Positions 33,430 to 41,995 of a stretch of DNA of 64,000 bases are shown here, piece by piece. The stretch lies in the NCBI RefSeq assembly GCF_042647465.1, contig NZ_JBHRVN010000004.1. One strand, written 5' to 3'. The DNA is from Wagnerdoeblera intermedia (GTDB lineage: Bacteria; Pseudomonadota; Alphaproteobacteria; Rhodobacterales; Rhodobacteraceae). The translations under genes and the position numbers were made by a program. The notes below the pieces were generated by a model. The model had not been told where the DNA came from. It worked only from the letters and a program-made list of their open reading frames with translations, and did no database searches. The stretch's first letter is position 1; each line of letters starts with the position of its first letter.

Positions 33430-34209
33430 GTGTCTGTCACCATTATTCGTGCCGTCTGTGCTCTGAGCGCCGCGGCTTTTCTCGCTGCCTGTGGTGCGCC
33501 GCCGGCTTCCGTCACGCCCCAGGAGGTGCCGGGCTACGGTGCCATCGAGGATGGCGGTTTCACCATTCCGGCCGTTCCCGCGCGTTATGTTCCGCCGGAA
33601 AACCGCCGCACCACGGTCGCCTATAACGGGAGTGAGAAACCCGGGACCATCGTTGTCGATCCACATGTGAAATATCTCTATCACGTGCGCGCTGACGGGT
33701 CGGCAGACCGCTACCGCATCGCGGTGGGCGATGAGGGGCGCGGGCTGAAGGCCACGACCTACGTCGGCCGCAAGGCCCATTGGCCGCGCTGGACGCCGAC
33801 CAAAAACATGATCCGCACCATGCCCGAGCTTTACGCCGATAAAGCTGCCGGGATGGAGTCTGGTCCGCTGAACCCGCTGGGCGCACGGGCGCTTTACCTT
33901 TACCGCAGCGGGCGCGATACCATGTTCCGTATCCACGGAACCGGGGATTTCACCTCGATCGGTCGGGCCACCTCTGCGGGCTGCATCCGGCTTTATAACC
34001 AGGATATCCTGGCGCTTTATGAAGCGGTGGACAGCGGCGCGACGGTGAAGATCCGCTCGGTGGCTGAATCCCGCGCGCTTGAGGGGGATGCGGCGGTGGA
34101 TGCGGCCCTGGCTGCGGATGCCGAATGGCTGGCCGGCGCGGAAGAGCGCCAGCAGGCGCAGCTTCTGGTTGCGGCTGAAATCGAACGGACCACTGAAACG
34201 CTGGACTAA
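33430..34209 (+). CDS. L,D-transpeptidase (YkuD domain) lipoprotein
   Basis: 259 residues from a GTG start. The signal peptide ends in a lipobox L-A-A-C (Cys about 21). The YkuD catalytic motif is H-G-T-G ... S-A-G-C-I-R-L-Y-N with the nucleophile Cys. Such enzymes make 3-3 cross-links in peptidoglycan or attach lipoproteins. The C-terminal tail is Ala/Glu-rich. A terminator separates it from the next gene. Confidence 0.92.
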   Translation: MSVTIIRAVCALSAAAFLAACGAPPASVTPQEVPGYGAIEDGGFTIPAVPARYVPPENRRTTVAYNGSEKPGTIVVDPHVKYLYHVRADGSADRYRIAVGDEGRGLKATTYVGRKAHWPRWTPTKNMIRTMPELYADKAAGMESGPLNPLGARALYLYRSGRDTMFRIHGTGDFTSIGRATSAGCIRLYNQDILALYEAVDSGATVKIRSVAESRALEGDAAVDAALAADAEWLAGAEERQQAQLLVAAEIERTTETLD

Positions 34210-34232
34210 GCGCCTCAGCGGCTCTGACTTTG

Positions 34233-34266
34233 GCGGCACCGGATCGCTCCGGTGTCGCTTTCTTTT
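34233..34266 (+). terminator. Rho-independent terminator after the L,D-transpeptidase gene
   Basis: GCGGCACCGGA (34233-34243) pairs with TCCGGTGTCGC (34248-34258) with one G-T pair, followed by TTTCTTTT. Confidence 0.85.
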
Positions 34267-34284
34267 ACGACCAAGGAACCTGTC

Positions 34285-34629
34285 ATGTCTGACACTCTGC
34301 CCCCCTGTCCCGAGTGCAAATCGGTCTATTGTTATGAAAGCGAAGCGGGTCTGACCTGCCCGGAGTGCGGCCATGAATGGACCCCCGGCGGCGTGGAAGC
34401 CGGCGCCCTGGGCGAGATCCGCGATTCCGTGGGCAACATCCTGCAGGACGGCGACACCGTGACGGTGATCAAAACCCTGAAGGTGAAGGGCTCCAGCAAT
34501 ATGGTGAAGGTCGGCACCAAGGTGCGCGGCATCCGCCTGGTGCACGGCGATCACGACATCGACTGCAAGATCCCGGGCTTCGGCCAGATGGGGCTGAAGT
34601 CCGAGTTCGTGCGTAAAGTTCAGGAGTGA
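34285..34629 (+). CDS. Zinc-ribbon protein YjdM / PhnA
   Basis: 114 residues from M-S-D-T-L-P-P, with AAGGA upstream. Four cysteines in C-P-E-C and C-P-E-C-G-H-E-W form an N-terminal zinc ribbon; the C-terminal part (I-R-D-S-V-G-N-I-L-Q-D-G-D) is the PhnA/YjdM SH3-like domain. Despite the name, members do not act in phosphonate breakdown. It follows a terminator, so it needs its own promoter. Confidence 0.92.
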   Translation: MSDTLPPCPECKSVYCYESEAGLTCPECGHEWTPGGVEAGALGEIRDSVGNILQDGDTVTVIKTLKVKGSSNMVKVGTKVRGIRLVHGDHDIDCKIPGFGQMGLKSEFVRKVQE

Positions 34630-34640
34630 ACGGGGCGTGA

Positions 34641-34979
34641 TCAGACTTTGATCACATAGTCCTTGAGCGTGGTCTCAAGAACTTCCCAGACGCCCGAATA
34701 GCCGGGCCGGATCAGCCAGCTGTCTCCGGCCCGAAGCTCGACCCGGCTGCCGTCATCGCCGGTGAGGACCGAATGGCCCTCATGGACGCGGATATATTCC
34801 CATTCCTCATAATTTACCCGCCAGGCACCGGGCGTGGACTGCCAGAGCCCGGCATAAAGCCCCTCAGCCTCATCAAGGTTCCAGGTGGTGTGCACCGGAT
34901 CCCCCGAAACCAGCTTCTCCGGCTCAGGGCGGGTGACTTCCGGCTCAATGCCGTCGCGGGTCAATTTTTCAATAAGCAT
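34641..34979 (-). CDS. Cupin-domain protein
   Basis: 112 residues from M-L-I-E-K-L, with GGAAAG eight bases upstream; the ATG at 34994 is an alternative. The single cupin beta barrel shows W-E-Y-I-R-V-H-E-G, and D-S-W-L-I-R-P-G-Y-S-G-V-W-E-V. It resembles the (S)-ureidoglycine aminohydrolase-like or DUF861-type cupins (W-x-x-x-P-G form). Function unknown. A terminator lies between the upstream SBP gene and this one. Confidence 0.75.
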   Translation of the reverse strand: MLIEKLTRDGIEPEVTRPEPEKLVSGDPVHTTWNLDEAEGLYAGLWQSTPGAWRVNYEEWEYIRVHEGHSVLTGDDGSRVELRAGDSWLIRPGYSGVWEVLETTLKDYVIKV

Positions 34980-34997
34980 TTCTGAACTTTCCATGAA

Positions 34998-35021
34998 AAA
35001 GCCGGGGTCTCCCCCGGCTTT
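34998..35021 (-). terminator. Rho-independent terminator after the peptide-binding protein gene
   Basis: On the minus strand AAAGCCGGGG (from 35021) pairs with CCCCGGCTTT around a 4-base loop and is followed by TTC. It ends 17 bases after the SBP stop and directly precedes the cupin gene. Confidence 0.8.
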
Positions 35022-35037
35022 GAGAACTTTGCGAAGA

Positions 35038-36507
35038 TCACTCCCAGGACAGCGCACCGATATCGATGATCGGGGCCGGAGAATTCGGCCAGAGGCCCTT
35101 CAGCCCCGCCTTTGCCACACCGGCCTTCGCCAGCTGGAAGAGGTATACGTTGACGTAATCATCCGCGATCATCTTCTGCGCCGACTGCAGCAGTTCAGTG
35201 CGTTTCGCGTCATCCGCGGTTACCGCCAGCTCATCGAGGATCGCCACAAACTCGGGCTTGCCGTAGCCGAAGTAGTAATCCGGGCGGGCGTAGATATTGA
35301 TATCCATCGGCTCGACGTGAGAAATGATCGTCAGATCAAAGTCTTTGCCCTTAAAGACCTGTTCCAGCCACTGCGCCCATTCCAGATTCGAGATTTCCGT
35401 CTCAATCCCCACATTGCGCAGTTGCGCAGCGATGATTTCGCCACCGCGACGGGCATACATCGGCGGCGGCAGCGCCAGGCGCAGCTTCAGGTTTTCAACG
35501 CCTGCCTCTTTCAGCAGCGCTTTGGCCTTCTCCGGATCAAAGGCCGACTGCGCGGTCAGATCCACATAGGCCGGATGGTGCGGCGCAAAATGGGTACCGA
35601 TCGGCGTGCCAAGGCCGAACATCGCGCCATCGATGATCTCCTGGCGGTTTACGGCATGGGCAATGGCCTCGCGGACCTTCACATTGTCGAGCGGCGCTTT
35701 CTGGTTGTTCAGCCCCAGAATCGTCTCACCCTCGGTGGTGCCTTTCAGCACCTGAAAGCGCGAATCGCCCTCAAACTGCGCCAGAGTTTCCGGTGCCGGG
35801 AAGATCGGGAAAACATCGACGTCTTCCGCCATCATCGCGTTCAGCGCGGCAGTCGGATCGGCGATGATCTTGAAGGTCGCCTTTTCAATCGCCGGTTTTG
35901 CGCCCCAATAGTCCGGGTTTGCCACCAGATCGATACGGTCGCCTTTGACCCATTCGCCCAGCTTATAGGGACCGGTGCCGACGGGCTTCGTGGCGTTATC
36001 TGCCACCGATTCCGGGGCCATCATCACCGCATCGCCCCAGGCCATATTGAAGGCGAAGTTCGCATCCGGCGCTTTAAGCGTGATCTTCACGGTTTTCGCA
36101 TCAACCACTTCCACGGTCTCAATACCGTTGAAGAGCTGCTTCTGCGCATTGGTGGAGCCCTCAGCCGTGGTGCGCTCCAGCGTGAATTTCACGTCTTCCG
36201 CATCAAAATCTGAGCCGTCGTGGAATTTCACACCTTCATTCAGATGGAAGATCCAGACCTTGCCGTTTTCCTCAATATCCCAGGATTTCGCCAGCGCCGG
36301 CAGGATGGAGCCGTCGGGACCAAAGCGGGTCAGACCCTCATAGATATTGACCTGCGTCACCTCACGGATGGCCGCAGCCGCCCCGCTGGTCGGATCCAGG
36401 GTCGGCGGCTCCAGCGCAATGCCGATAATCACACTGTCATTCGCGGCCAGCGCCGGCGCTGCCACCAGCGCCAGGGCGGCCACGGAAAGCTTCAGACGGT
36501 TGAACAT
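35038..36507 (-). CDS. ABC transporter substrate-binding protein, family 5 (peptide/opine type)
   Basis: 489 residues with a signal peptide (cleavage after A-L-A, about 22) and SBP family 5 features: P-P-T-L-D-P-T, I-Y-E-G-L-T-R, V-G-T-G-P-Y-K-L, and V-R-E-A-I-A-H-A-V-N-R. It would deliver peptides or related compounds to an ABC permease, but no permease or ATPase genes are adjacent. GAGGAGG precedes the ATG. It follows the M20 peptidase gene on the same strand, 69 bases apart. Confidence 0.9.
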   Translation of the reverse strand: MFNRLKLSVAALALVAAPALAANDSVIIGIALEPPTLDPTSGAAAAIREVTQVNIYEGLTRFGPDGSILPALAKSWDIEENGKVWIFHLNEGVKFHDGSDFDAEDVKFTLERTTAEGSTNAQKQLFNGIETVEVVDAKTVKITLKAPDANFAFNMAWGDAVMMAPESVADNATKPVGTGPYKLGEWVKGDRIDLVANPDYWGAKPAIEKATFKIIADPTAALNAMMAEDVDVFPIFPAPETLAQFEGDSRFQVLKGTTEGETILGLNNQKAPLDNVKVREAIAHAVNRQEIIDGAMFGLGTPIGTHFAPHHPAYVDLTAQSAFDPEKAKALLKEAGVENLKLRLALPPPMYARRGGEIIAAQLRNVGIETEISNLEWAQWLEQVFKGKDFDLTIISHVEPMDINIYARPDYYFGYGKPEFVAILDELAVTADDAKRTELLQSAQKMIADDYVNVYLFQLAKAGVAKAGLKGLWPNSPAPIIDIGALSWE

Positions 36508-36576
36508 CTATCCTCCTCACGGGCCTCTCCGGGGCCCTTTAGTCTGTGTCGCGGCGAAATCGCCGCCCCGGCATCG

Positions 36577-37851
36577 TTACAAAAGCAGTTCCTGCAGCGT
36601 CAGTGCCATGACTTTGGCGCTGTCGATCATATCCTCAACACCCACCCATTCATCGGGCTGATGCGCCAGATCCAGCACCCCCGGCCCATAGGCGATGCAG
36701 TTCTTCAGCTTGCCGATGCGGTCGATGTGCTTTTGATCGTAAGTCCCGGGCGAGACAACATATTCCGCATGGGTTCCCAGCACTTTCGCAATCGCGCCGG
36801 CCACCGTCTTCACCACCGGGGCATCGGTATCGGTCATCGAGGGCTGCACCTCAAAGAGATCGCGGACCTCATACTGAAAGTTCGGGCGTTTTTCCTTCAC
36901 CCGCTCCAGCAGCCCGGTGATCTCGCCCTTCACCTCTTTGATGTCCTCTTCAATGAGGAAGCGCCGGTCGATGATCATCCGGCAGCGGTCCGCCACACAG
37001 GGGGCAGGCAGGCCGGTATAGCCCGGCTCCGGCTCCGGCTCACCGCCATGGATCGAGTTGATATTCATCGTCGACTGCCGCGCCCCCAAAGGGATCACCG
37101 GCATCTCGGTGTGTTTGGTGGTCAGATGCGGATAAAGCTGATGCTCCATCTCTTCGAGCACCGCACCCATGTGCCGGATCGCGCTGTCGCCAAGGAAGGG
37201 CATAGAGCCATGGGCGATCCGCCCTTTGGTCTCGATCTCCGCCCACCAGACGCCGCGATGGCCCAGACAGATGCGGTCTTTGTGCAAAGGCTCCGGGATG
37301 ATGACATGCTGAACGCGCTCAGGGCTGAAGTAACCCTTCTCCGCCATATAGGCCACGCCGCCAAAGCCGCCCGATTCCTCATCGGCGGTGGCTGAGATCT
37401 CAATCGCGCCCTTAAACTCAGGGCAGGCCGCGATAAAAGCCTCCGCCGCGATGATCGAGGCCGCAAGCCCGCCCTTCATATCGCAGGCGCCGCGCCCGTA
37501 GATTTTGCCGTCTTCCAATTCGCCCCCGAAGGGGTCTTTCGTCCAGCCGTGGCCCACTTCGACCACATCATGGTGGCTGTTGAAATGCACGCAGTCGCCC
37601 GGCAATCCGCCCTCATAGCGGGCCAGCAGGTTCCAGCGCGGATAGGTCTCGCTGTCCCCTGGCGCGCCGAGCGCGCGGATAAATTCGACCTTCCAGCCCT
37701 TCGGCTCCAGCCGCGCAGCCAGATAGTCGCAGATATCTCGGTAATTGCGCCCCGGCGGGTTCAGCGTCGGGATGCGGATAAGGCCCTGGGTCAGCGCGAT
37801 CAGATCGTCACGGCGCGCGGTAATCTCGGAAAGGATGCGTGTCTCGGTCAT
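36577..37851 (-). CDS. M20 family metallopeptidase (ArgE/DapE-like)
   Basis: 424 residues from M-T-E-T-R. Zinc-site motifs: N-S-H-H-D-V-V, G-R-G-A-C-D-M-K-G-G (bridging Asp), and A-D-E-E-S-G-G (catalytic and metal Glu). It is of the ArgE/DapE/ACY1 type, deacylating N-acyl amino acids or cleaving dipeptides. Together with the downstream family-5 SBP it suggests peptide or N-acyl amino acid use. Starts further upstream lack conserved sequence. Confidence 0.9.
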   Translation of the reverse strand: MTETRILSEITARRDDLIALTQGLIRIPTLNPPGRNYRDICDYLAARLEPKGWKVEFIRALGAPGDSETYPRWNLLARYEGGLPGDCVHFNSHHDVVEVGHGWTKDPFGGELEDGKIYGRGACDMKGGLAASIIAAEAFIAACPEFKGAIEISATADEESGGFGGVAYMAEKGYFSPERVQHVIIPEPLHKDRICLGHRGVWWAEIETKGRIAHGSMPFLGDSAIRHMGAVLEEMEHQLYPHLTTKHTEMPVIPLGARQSTMNINSIHGGEPEPEPGYTGLPAPCVADRCRMIIDRRFLIEEDIKEVKGEITGLLERVKEKRPNFQYEVRDLFEVQPSMTDTDAPVVKTVAGAIAKVLGTHAEYVVSPGTYDQKHIDRIGKLKNCIAYGPGVLDLAHQPDEWVGVEDMIDSAKVMALTLQELLL

Positions 37852-37981
37852 AATGTCGCAACGATGCGCGAGGTGATTTTGCAAGGCAAGCCTTCTCTCA
37901 GGGAAGCCTGCCGAAAGCCGTGGCGTGCAGGGGGGCGGGCGGTCTATGCTGCACAAAGGCTCGTTTCGCTAAGGACCCCCC

Positions 37982-38317
37982 ATGGCCCCCGCAGGTTCCT
38001 CCCTGGGATCACTTCTCGCCATCGCCATGCCGCTGATGATGATCCTCACCGCCTTCCGCGCCCTGATTGAGGCTGCGCGCAGAAAAGGCGGCAGGGTCAC
38101 CACGCCGGCCCTCGTGCTGGTCTTTCTCGGCGCACTCAGTTCGGCCATGGCCTTCTGGTGGAACGACAGGGTCCTCAGCAAACCCGCCAGCTTCGACGCC
38201 TGGGGCGGTGGCCTGCTGCCCTGGCTGGCGCTTGATTATCTGCTCTGGCTGCTGCTCTGGTCGGCGCTTGCGGCAGCCACAATCCGCCTGGCCCGCCGCA
38301 AGGGGGAAGTGCCATGA
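37982..38317 (+). CDS. Small hypothetical membrane protein
   Basis: 111 residues with three predicted membrane segments (about 8-26, 42-60, 78-100) and a basic end A-R-R-K. No known domain recognised. It overlaps the next gene by ATGA and is first of a three-gene membrane-protein unit ending with the DUF1523 gene. Confidence 0.7.
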   Translation: MAPAGSSLGSLLAIAMPLMMILTAFRALIEAARRKGGRVTTPALVLVFLGALSSAMAFWWNDRVLSKPASFDAWGGGLLPWLALDYLLWLLLWSALAAATIRLARRKGEVP

Positions 38318-38580
38318 TCGGCCTCCTGCGCCTCGCGGTTTTTCTTCTGGTTATCCTCAGCATCACCTATGTCCTCGTCGCCCTCTACGCCCGCTCTCTG
38401 GTACGGGAGCGGCTGGAAAGACGCTGGGAAGCCAAACCCCACGCCGGACGGCGCGAAGACTTCATCGCCGCAGGCCTCAGGCTTTACGATAAATCCGCCC
38501 GTCGCCGGCTTCTCATGGCGATCTGGATCGTGCCACCGGTCACAATTGCTGTATTGGTGTGGTTAACAAATTTTAACTGA
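38314..38580 (+). CDS. Small hypothetical membrane protein
   Basis: 88 residues: an N-terminal helix (about 4-24), a charged middle with R-E-R-L-E-R-R-W, D-K-S-A-R-R-R-L, and a C-terminal helix (about 66-84). Homologues in Rhodobacterales are often labelled cation/multidrug efflux pump without evidence. Coupled to both neighbours. Confidence 0.7.
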   Translation: MIGLLRLAVFLLVILSITYVLVALYARSLVRERLERRWEAKPHAGRREDFIAAGLRLYDKSARRRLLMAIWIVPPVTIAVLVWLTNFN

Positions 38581-38592
38581 AAGGATCTGCCG

Positions 38593-39252
38593 ATGCGTTG
38601 GTTTCTGCGCGGCCTGCTGCTGGTCGTCATTCTGCTGATCGGCTCAGTGCTTCACTACAATCTGCCGCAGACCGATGTGGTCCGCATTGTCGGCGCGGGC
38701 ACCAAGCGCATCGACTTCGGGGAAAATTCCTTCTTCTGGTCCGCCCCCGAAAGCGGCATGGCCAGCGAGGGCATGACCCGCGATGTCTTCTTCATTGAGA
38801 CCATCCGCCCCAACGGCAAACCCATGGTCTACCGCAATGAAGACACCGCCTGGGGCTGGCCGCCCTATTTCAAATTCAACAGCTTCGATCTTCAGGCGCT
38901 GTCCTCCTCGATGAACTCCACCGCCGAGAACCCGAAATGGGTCGCCGTCAAACACTACGGCTGGCGCAATGAGTTCTTCTCCATCTTCCCCAATGCCATC
39001 TCGATCCGCCCGGTCGCAGGCCCGGATGTCTCGATCTTCCCCTGGGCCGCAATCTCGATCCTGATCGCACTGGCGCTTCTGCTCATCCTGATCTGGCGCA
39101 TGTTCGCGCGCTTCCGCGAGCGCGTGATCGACCCGATGAGCGACCGCGTCACCGACCGCATTGATGAAATCGACGCCCGCGCCGATGCCGCCCGCGCCCG
39201 CGCCCGCGCCGGGTCCCGCTGGCAGCGCTTCAAAGCCCGCTTCAAAAACTAG
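38593..39252 (+). CDS. DUF1523 family membrane protein
   Basis: 219 residues: N-terminal helix (about 5-22), an extracytoplasmic domain with P-Q-T-D-V-V-R-I-V-G and W-V-A-V-K-H-Y-G-W-R, a second helix (about 148-168) and a basic/acidic C-terminal tail with A-R-A repeats. This is the DUF1523 layout known from Rhodobacterales; function unknown. A weak hairpin (39254-39260 with 39274-39280) and hairpin repeat copy 3 follow. Confidence 0.8.
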   Translation: MRWFLRGLLLVVILLIGSVLHYNLPQTDVVRIVGAGTKRIDFGENSFFWSAPESGMASEGMTRDVFFIETIRPNGKPMVYRNEDTAWGWPPYFKFNSFDLQALSSSMNSTAENPKWVAVKHYGWRNEFFSIFPNAISIRPVAGPDVSIFPWAAISILIALALLLILIWRMFARFRERVIDPMSDRVTDRIDEIDARADAARARARAGSRWQRFKARFKN

Positions 39253-39286
39253 AACGCCCGATCCTCTCGGGGCCGGGCGTCTCAGC

Positions 39287-39333
39287 TTTGGCTTTTGAAA
39301 AATACTCCCGCCGGAGGCCGCCGCGAAGCGGCC
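39287..39333 (+). repeat. Dispersed intergenic hairpin repeat, copy 3
   Basis: TTTGGCTTTTGAAAAATACTC followed by CCGCCGG and a hairpin GGCCGC (39316-39321) with GCGGCC (39328-39333). It lies between two convergent gene ends and, on the minus strand, reads hairpin then GAGTATTTTTC after puuD. Confidence 0.7.
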
Positions 39334-39350
39334 CCCTTCAGACCCGGCTC

Positions 39351-40571
39351 TCAGCCTTCAGCCGCGCGCCGGAACCAGGCGCGGATCGCTGCACGCTCTT
39401 CCTCTTCCATGAACGACAGATTGGCCGGGGGCATGGCATGGCTCATCCCCGCCTGCAGCCAGACCTCACGGGCATGATGGGCAACCCGCTCAGGGGTGTC
39501 GAGATGCACGTCTTTCGGCGCCCACATCAGACCCTCAAAGGCAGGCTCGGCGGTGTGGCACATCGCGCAGCGGCCCATGACGATCTCTGCCACCTGGTCA
39601 AAACCCTCGACTTCGGCAAAGCGCGCGGCAGCGGGCGACAGCGCCGCCTCTTCCTGCGTGCGGAAGGGCACCGAGGACAGCCACATGATCAGCACGAAAA
39701 TCACCGCCGTCGCGCCCCAGGTCCAGATCGGATTGCCGGTGCGGGCATGGTTTGAGTTGAAGTAATGCCGGATCGTGACGCCCATCAGGAAGACAAGGCT
39801 TGCGATGATCCAGTTATACTCGCTCGCAAAGGCCAGCGGGTAGTGGTTCGAGAGCATCAAAAACAGCACCGGCAGCGTCAGATAGTTGTTATGCGTCGAG
39901 CGCTGCTTGGCAATCTTGCCGTATTTCGGGTCGGGTTTACGCCCGGCAATCAGATCCGCCACCACGATTTTCTGGTTCGGAATGATCACCATAAAGACGT
40001 TGGCCGACATGATGGTGGCCGTGAAAGCCCCCAGATGCAGCAGCGCTGCCCGTCCCGAAAAGACGCTGGTGTAGAAATAAGCCATGCCCACCAGCACGAA
40101 GAACAGCGCCACCATCACAACGGTCTGGTTTGCGTTCACGAAGGTCTTGCAGAGCTGGTTATAAGCCAGCCAGCCAAAGACCAGCGAACCCATTGAGATC
40201 AGGATCGCCCCCCAGACCGGAATATCCAGCACATTGGGATCAACCAGATAGAAATTCGCGCCGAGGTAATAGACCAGCACCAGAAGCGCAAAGCCCGACA
40301 TCCAGGTCGCATAGCTTTCCCACTTAAACCAGGTCAGATGCTCGGGCATCGAGGCGGGGGCGACCAGATATTTGCGGATGTGATAAAAACCCCCGCCATG
40401 AACCTGCCATTCCTCGCCGTGCGCCCCTTCCGGCAGATCGGGCGCTTTGCGCAGCCCCAGATCCAGCGCAATGAAATAAAAGCTTGAGCCGATCCAGGCG
40501 ATTGCCGTGATCACATGCAGCCAGCGCACTGCAAATTCCGCCCAGGCGCCAAAAACCATCAGATCATACAT
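39351..40571 (-). CDS. puuD: Urate hydroxylase PuuD (membrane protein with cytochrome c domain)
   Basis: 406 residues: eight or so membrane helices with W-L-H-V-I-T-A-I-A-W-I-G and conserved His residues, followed by a C-terminal cytochrome c domain with heme motif C-A-M-C-H (about residue 330) and a likely Met ligand in H-A-M-P-P. PuuD oxidises urate to 5-hydroxyisourate and passes electrons to cytochrome. No other purine genes are in the flanks seen here. Divergent from a LysR gene that may regulate it. Confidence 0.92.
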   Translation of the reverse strand: MYDLMVFGAWAEFAVRWLHVITAIAWIGSSFYFIALDLGLRKAPDLPEGAHGEEWQVHGGGFYHIRKYLVAPASMPEHLTWFKWESYATWMSGFALLVLVYYLGANFYLVDPNVLDIPVWGAILISMGSLVFGWLAYNQLCKTFVNANQTVVMVALFFVLVGMAYFYTSVFSGRAALLHLGAFTATIMSANVFMVIIPNQKIVVADLIAGRKPDPKYGKIAKQRSTHNNYLTLPVLFLMLSNHYPLAFASEYNWIIASLVFLMGVTIRHYFNSNHARTGNPIWTWGATAVIFVLIMWLSSVPFRTQEEAALSPAAARFAEVEGFDQVAEIVMGRCAMCHTAEPAFEGLMWAPKDVHLDTPERVAHHAREVWLQAGMSHAMPPANLSFMEEEERAAIRAWFRRAAEG

Positions 40572-40608
40572 GGCCGTTCCTCTTCGCTACGCTGCCGATG
40601 GTATACGG

Positions 40609-40637
40609 TTGCACACCCTTTCGTTACCTTGGATAAT
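40609..40637 (+). promoter_or_regulatory. Predicted promoter of the LysR gene
   Basis: TTGCAC (40609-40614) and GATAAT (40632-40637) are separated by 17 bases; the -10 matches consensus at five of six positions. It lies in the puuD/LysR divergent region of 124 bases. Confidence 0.5.
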
Positions 40638-40695
40638 CGCAAGGCAGTTTCAAAAAATCACCGAAAAACGCCGGTCGCACCGGGGGGGCCTGCCG

Positions 40696-41625
40696 ATGTC
40701 TTATGTCAGCACCATCCGCATGTTCGTGCGTGTCTATGAATTGGGCAGCATGTCGGCTGCAGCACGCGACCAGCGCACCTCTCCGGCGGTGGCATCAGCC
40801 CGGATTTCAGAGCTGGAAAAGCATCTCGGGGTGCGGCTCTTCAACCGCACCACCCGGATGCTGCAGCCGACGGGCAATGGCCGCATTTTCTATGACGGCG
40901 CCCGCCGCATCCTGGAGGCGATTGAAGAGGCAGAGGCTGCGGTCACCGATGCGGGGGCCAATCCGCGCGGCACCCTGTTCATCGCGGCCCCGCTCGGCGT
41001 CGGGCGGCGGCTGATCGCGCCGCTGGTGCCACATTTCAAGGATGAATGGCCGCAGATCGACGTGCGCCTGCGCCTCTCAGACCGGGGTATTGATGTCACG
41101 GCAGAGGGGCTCGATCTCGCCTTTCATCTGGGCATCCCGCAGGATTCGGACCTGAAACTGCGGGTGCTGGCCGATTGCCCGCGCATTCTTTGCGCAGCAC
41201 CCGCCTATATCGCCAAACGCGGCCTGCCGGAGAGCGGCGCGGATCTGATCGCTCAGAGCCATGACTGTCTGAACCTGCGCTACCCCGGCGCGCGGGAGTT
41301 TCAATGGACGCTGGTCACGCCTGAGGGCCCGCAGCGCTTTGAGGTCTCGGGGCCGTTTGAATCCGATGATGGCGATGTGCTGACCGGCTGGGCGCTTGAT
41401 GGACGGGGTGTGGTGATGAAGCCGATCTTTGAGGTGGCCGACCACCTGCGCGCAGGCACGCTGGTCCCGGTGGCGCGGCAAACCCCGCCGCTGCCGGTTC
41501 AGCTCTCCGTCCTGATGCCGCATCGCAAGCTTCAGGACCCGAAAACGCGATTGTTCATTGATTACGTGGCGGCCCGGATGAAAGCTGTTCTGAGTGATCC
41601 CCTGGAAGGTCTGAACCTCAGATGA
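40696..41625 (+). CDS. LysR family transcriptional regulator
   Basis: 309 residues: N-terminal winged HTH (about 5-62, S-M-S-A-A-A-R ... S-P-A-V-A-S-A-R-I-S-E-L-E) and a substrate-binding domain from about 90. Start at M-S-Y-V-S; a reading from 40507 would overlap puuD. Divergence from puuD suggests control of urate oxidation. Overlaps the next gene by ATGA. Confidence 0.9.
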   Translation: MSYVSTIRMFVRVYELGSMSAAARDQRTSPAVASARISELEKHLGVRLFNRTTRMLQPTGNGRIFYDGARRILEAIEEAEAAVTDAGANPRGTLFIAAPLGVGRRLIAPLVPHFKDEWPQIDVRLRLSDRGIDVTAEGLDLAFHLGIPQDSDLKLRVLADCPRILCAAPAYIAKRGLPESGADLIAQSHDCLNLRYPGAREFQWTLVTPEGPQRFEVSGPFESDDGDVLTGWALDGRGVVMKPIFEVADHLRAGTLVPVARQTPPLPVQLSVLMPHRKLQDPKTRLFIDYVAARMKAVLSDPLEGLNLR

Positions 41626-41963
41626 AAGCGCTCGCCCTTCTGCTGCTGCTCTGGCCCGCTCTGGCCCAGGCGCTGCCGGAAGGGGCATTTCATTGCCTTT
41701 GGGACGAGGGTGACACCCGGCGCAAGATCCTGCTGACCCTGGACCGGGACGGCAGTTTCCTTCTGCAAAGCCCGCGTGGCGCGCTTTTGGGCGCAGGCAG
41801 GGCCGAAAGCCGCAAAGACGGCGTGATCTTTCTTTATGCCTCCGCCAGCACGTTCCCCGCAGGACCGGGGATCACTTTCGCCTTTCGGCTGCGCGAAAAA
41901 GACGGAGGTCTGATCCCGGCAGAGGGGCAGGGGCTGAGCTGCAAAGCTGCCCCTGAGAGGTGA
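41622..41963 (+). CDS. Hypothetical secreted protein
   Basis: 113 residues with a signal peptide (about 1-18, A-L-A-Q-A-L). The mature part has two cysteines that could pair and a beta-rich look (K-I-L-L-T-L-D-R-D-G-S-F-L-L). No family recognised. Coupled to the LysR gene by ATGA overlap. Confidence 0.65.
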   Translation: MKALALLLLLWPALAQALPEGAFHCLWDEGDTRRKILLTLDRDGSFLLQSPRGALLGAGRAESRKDGVIFLYASASTFPAGPGITFAFRLREKDGGLIPAEGQGLSCKAAPER

Positions 41964-41965
41964 AA

Positions 41966-41990
41966 CGGCTGCGGTTTCCCGCAGCCGCTT
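41966..41990. terminator. Hairpin terminator between convergent genes
   Basis: CGGCTGCGG (41966-41974) pairs with CCGCAGCCG (41979-41987). T-rich flanks on both strands suit the secreted-protein gene and metZ. Confidence 0.65.
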
Positions 41991-41995
41991 AAATC

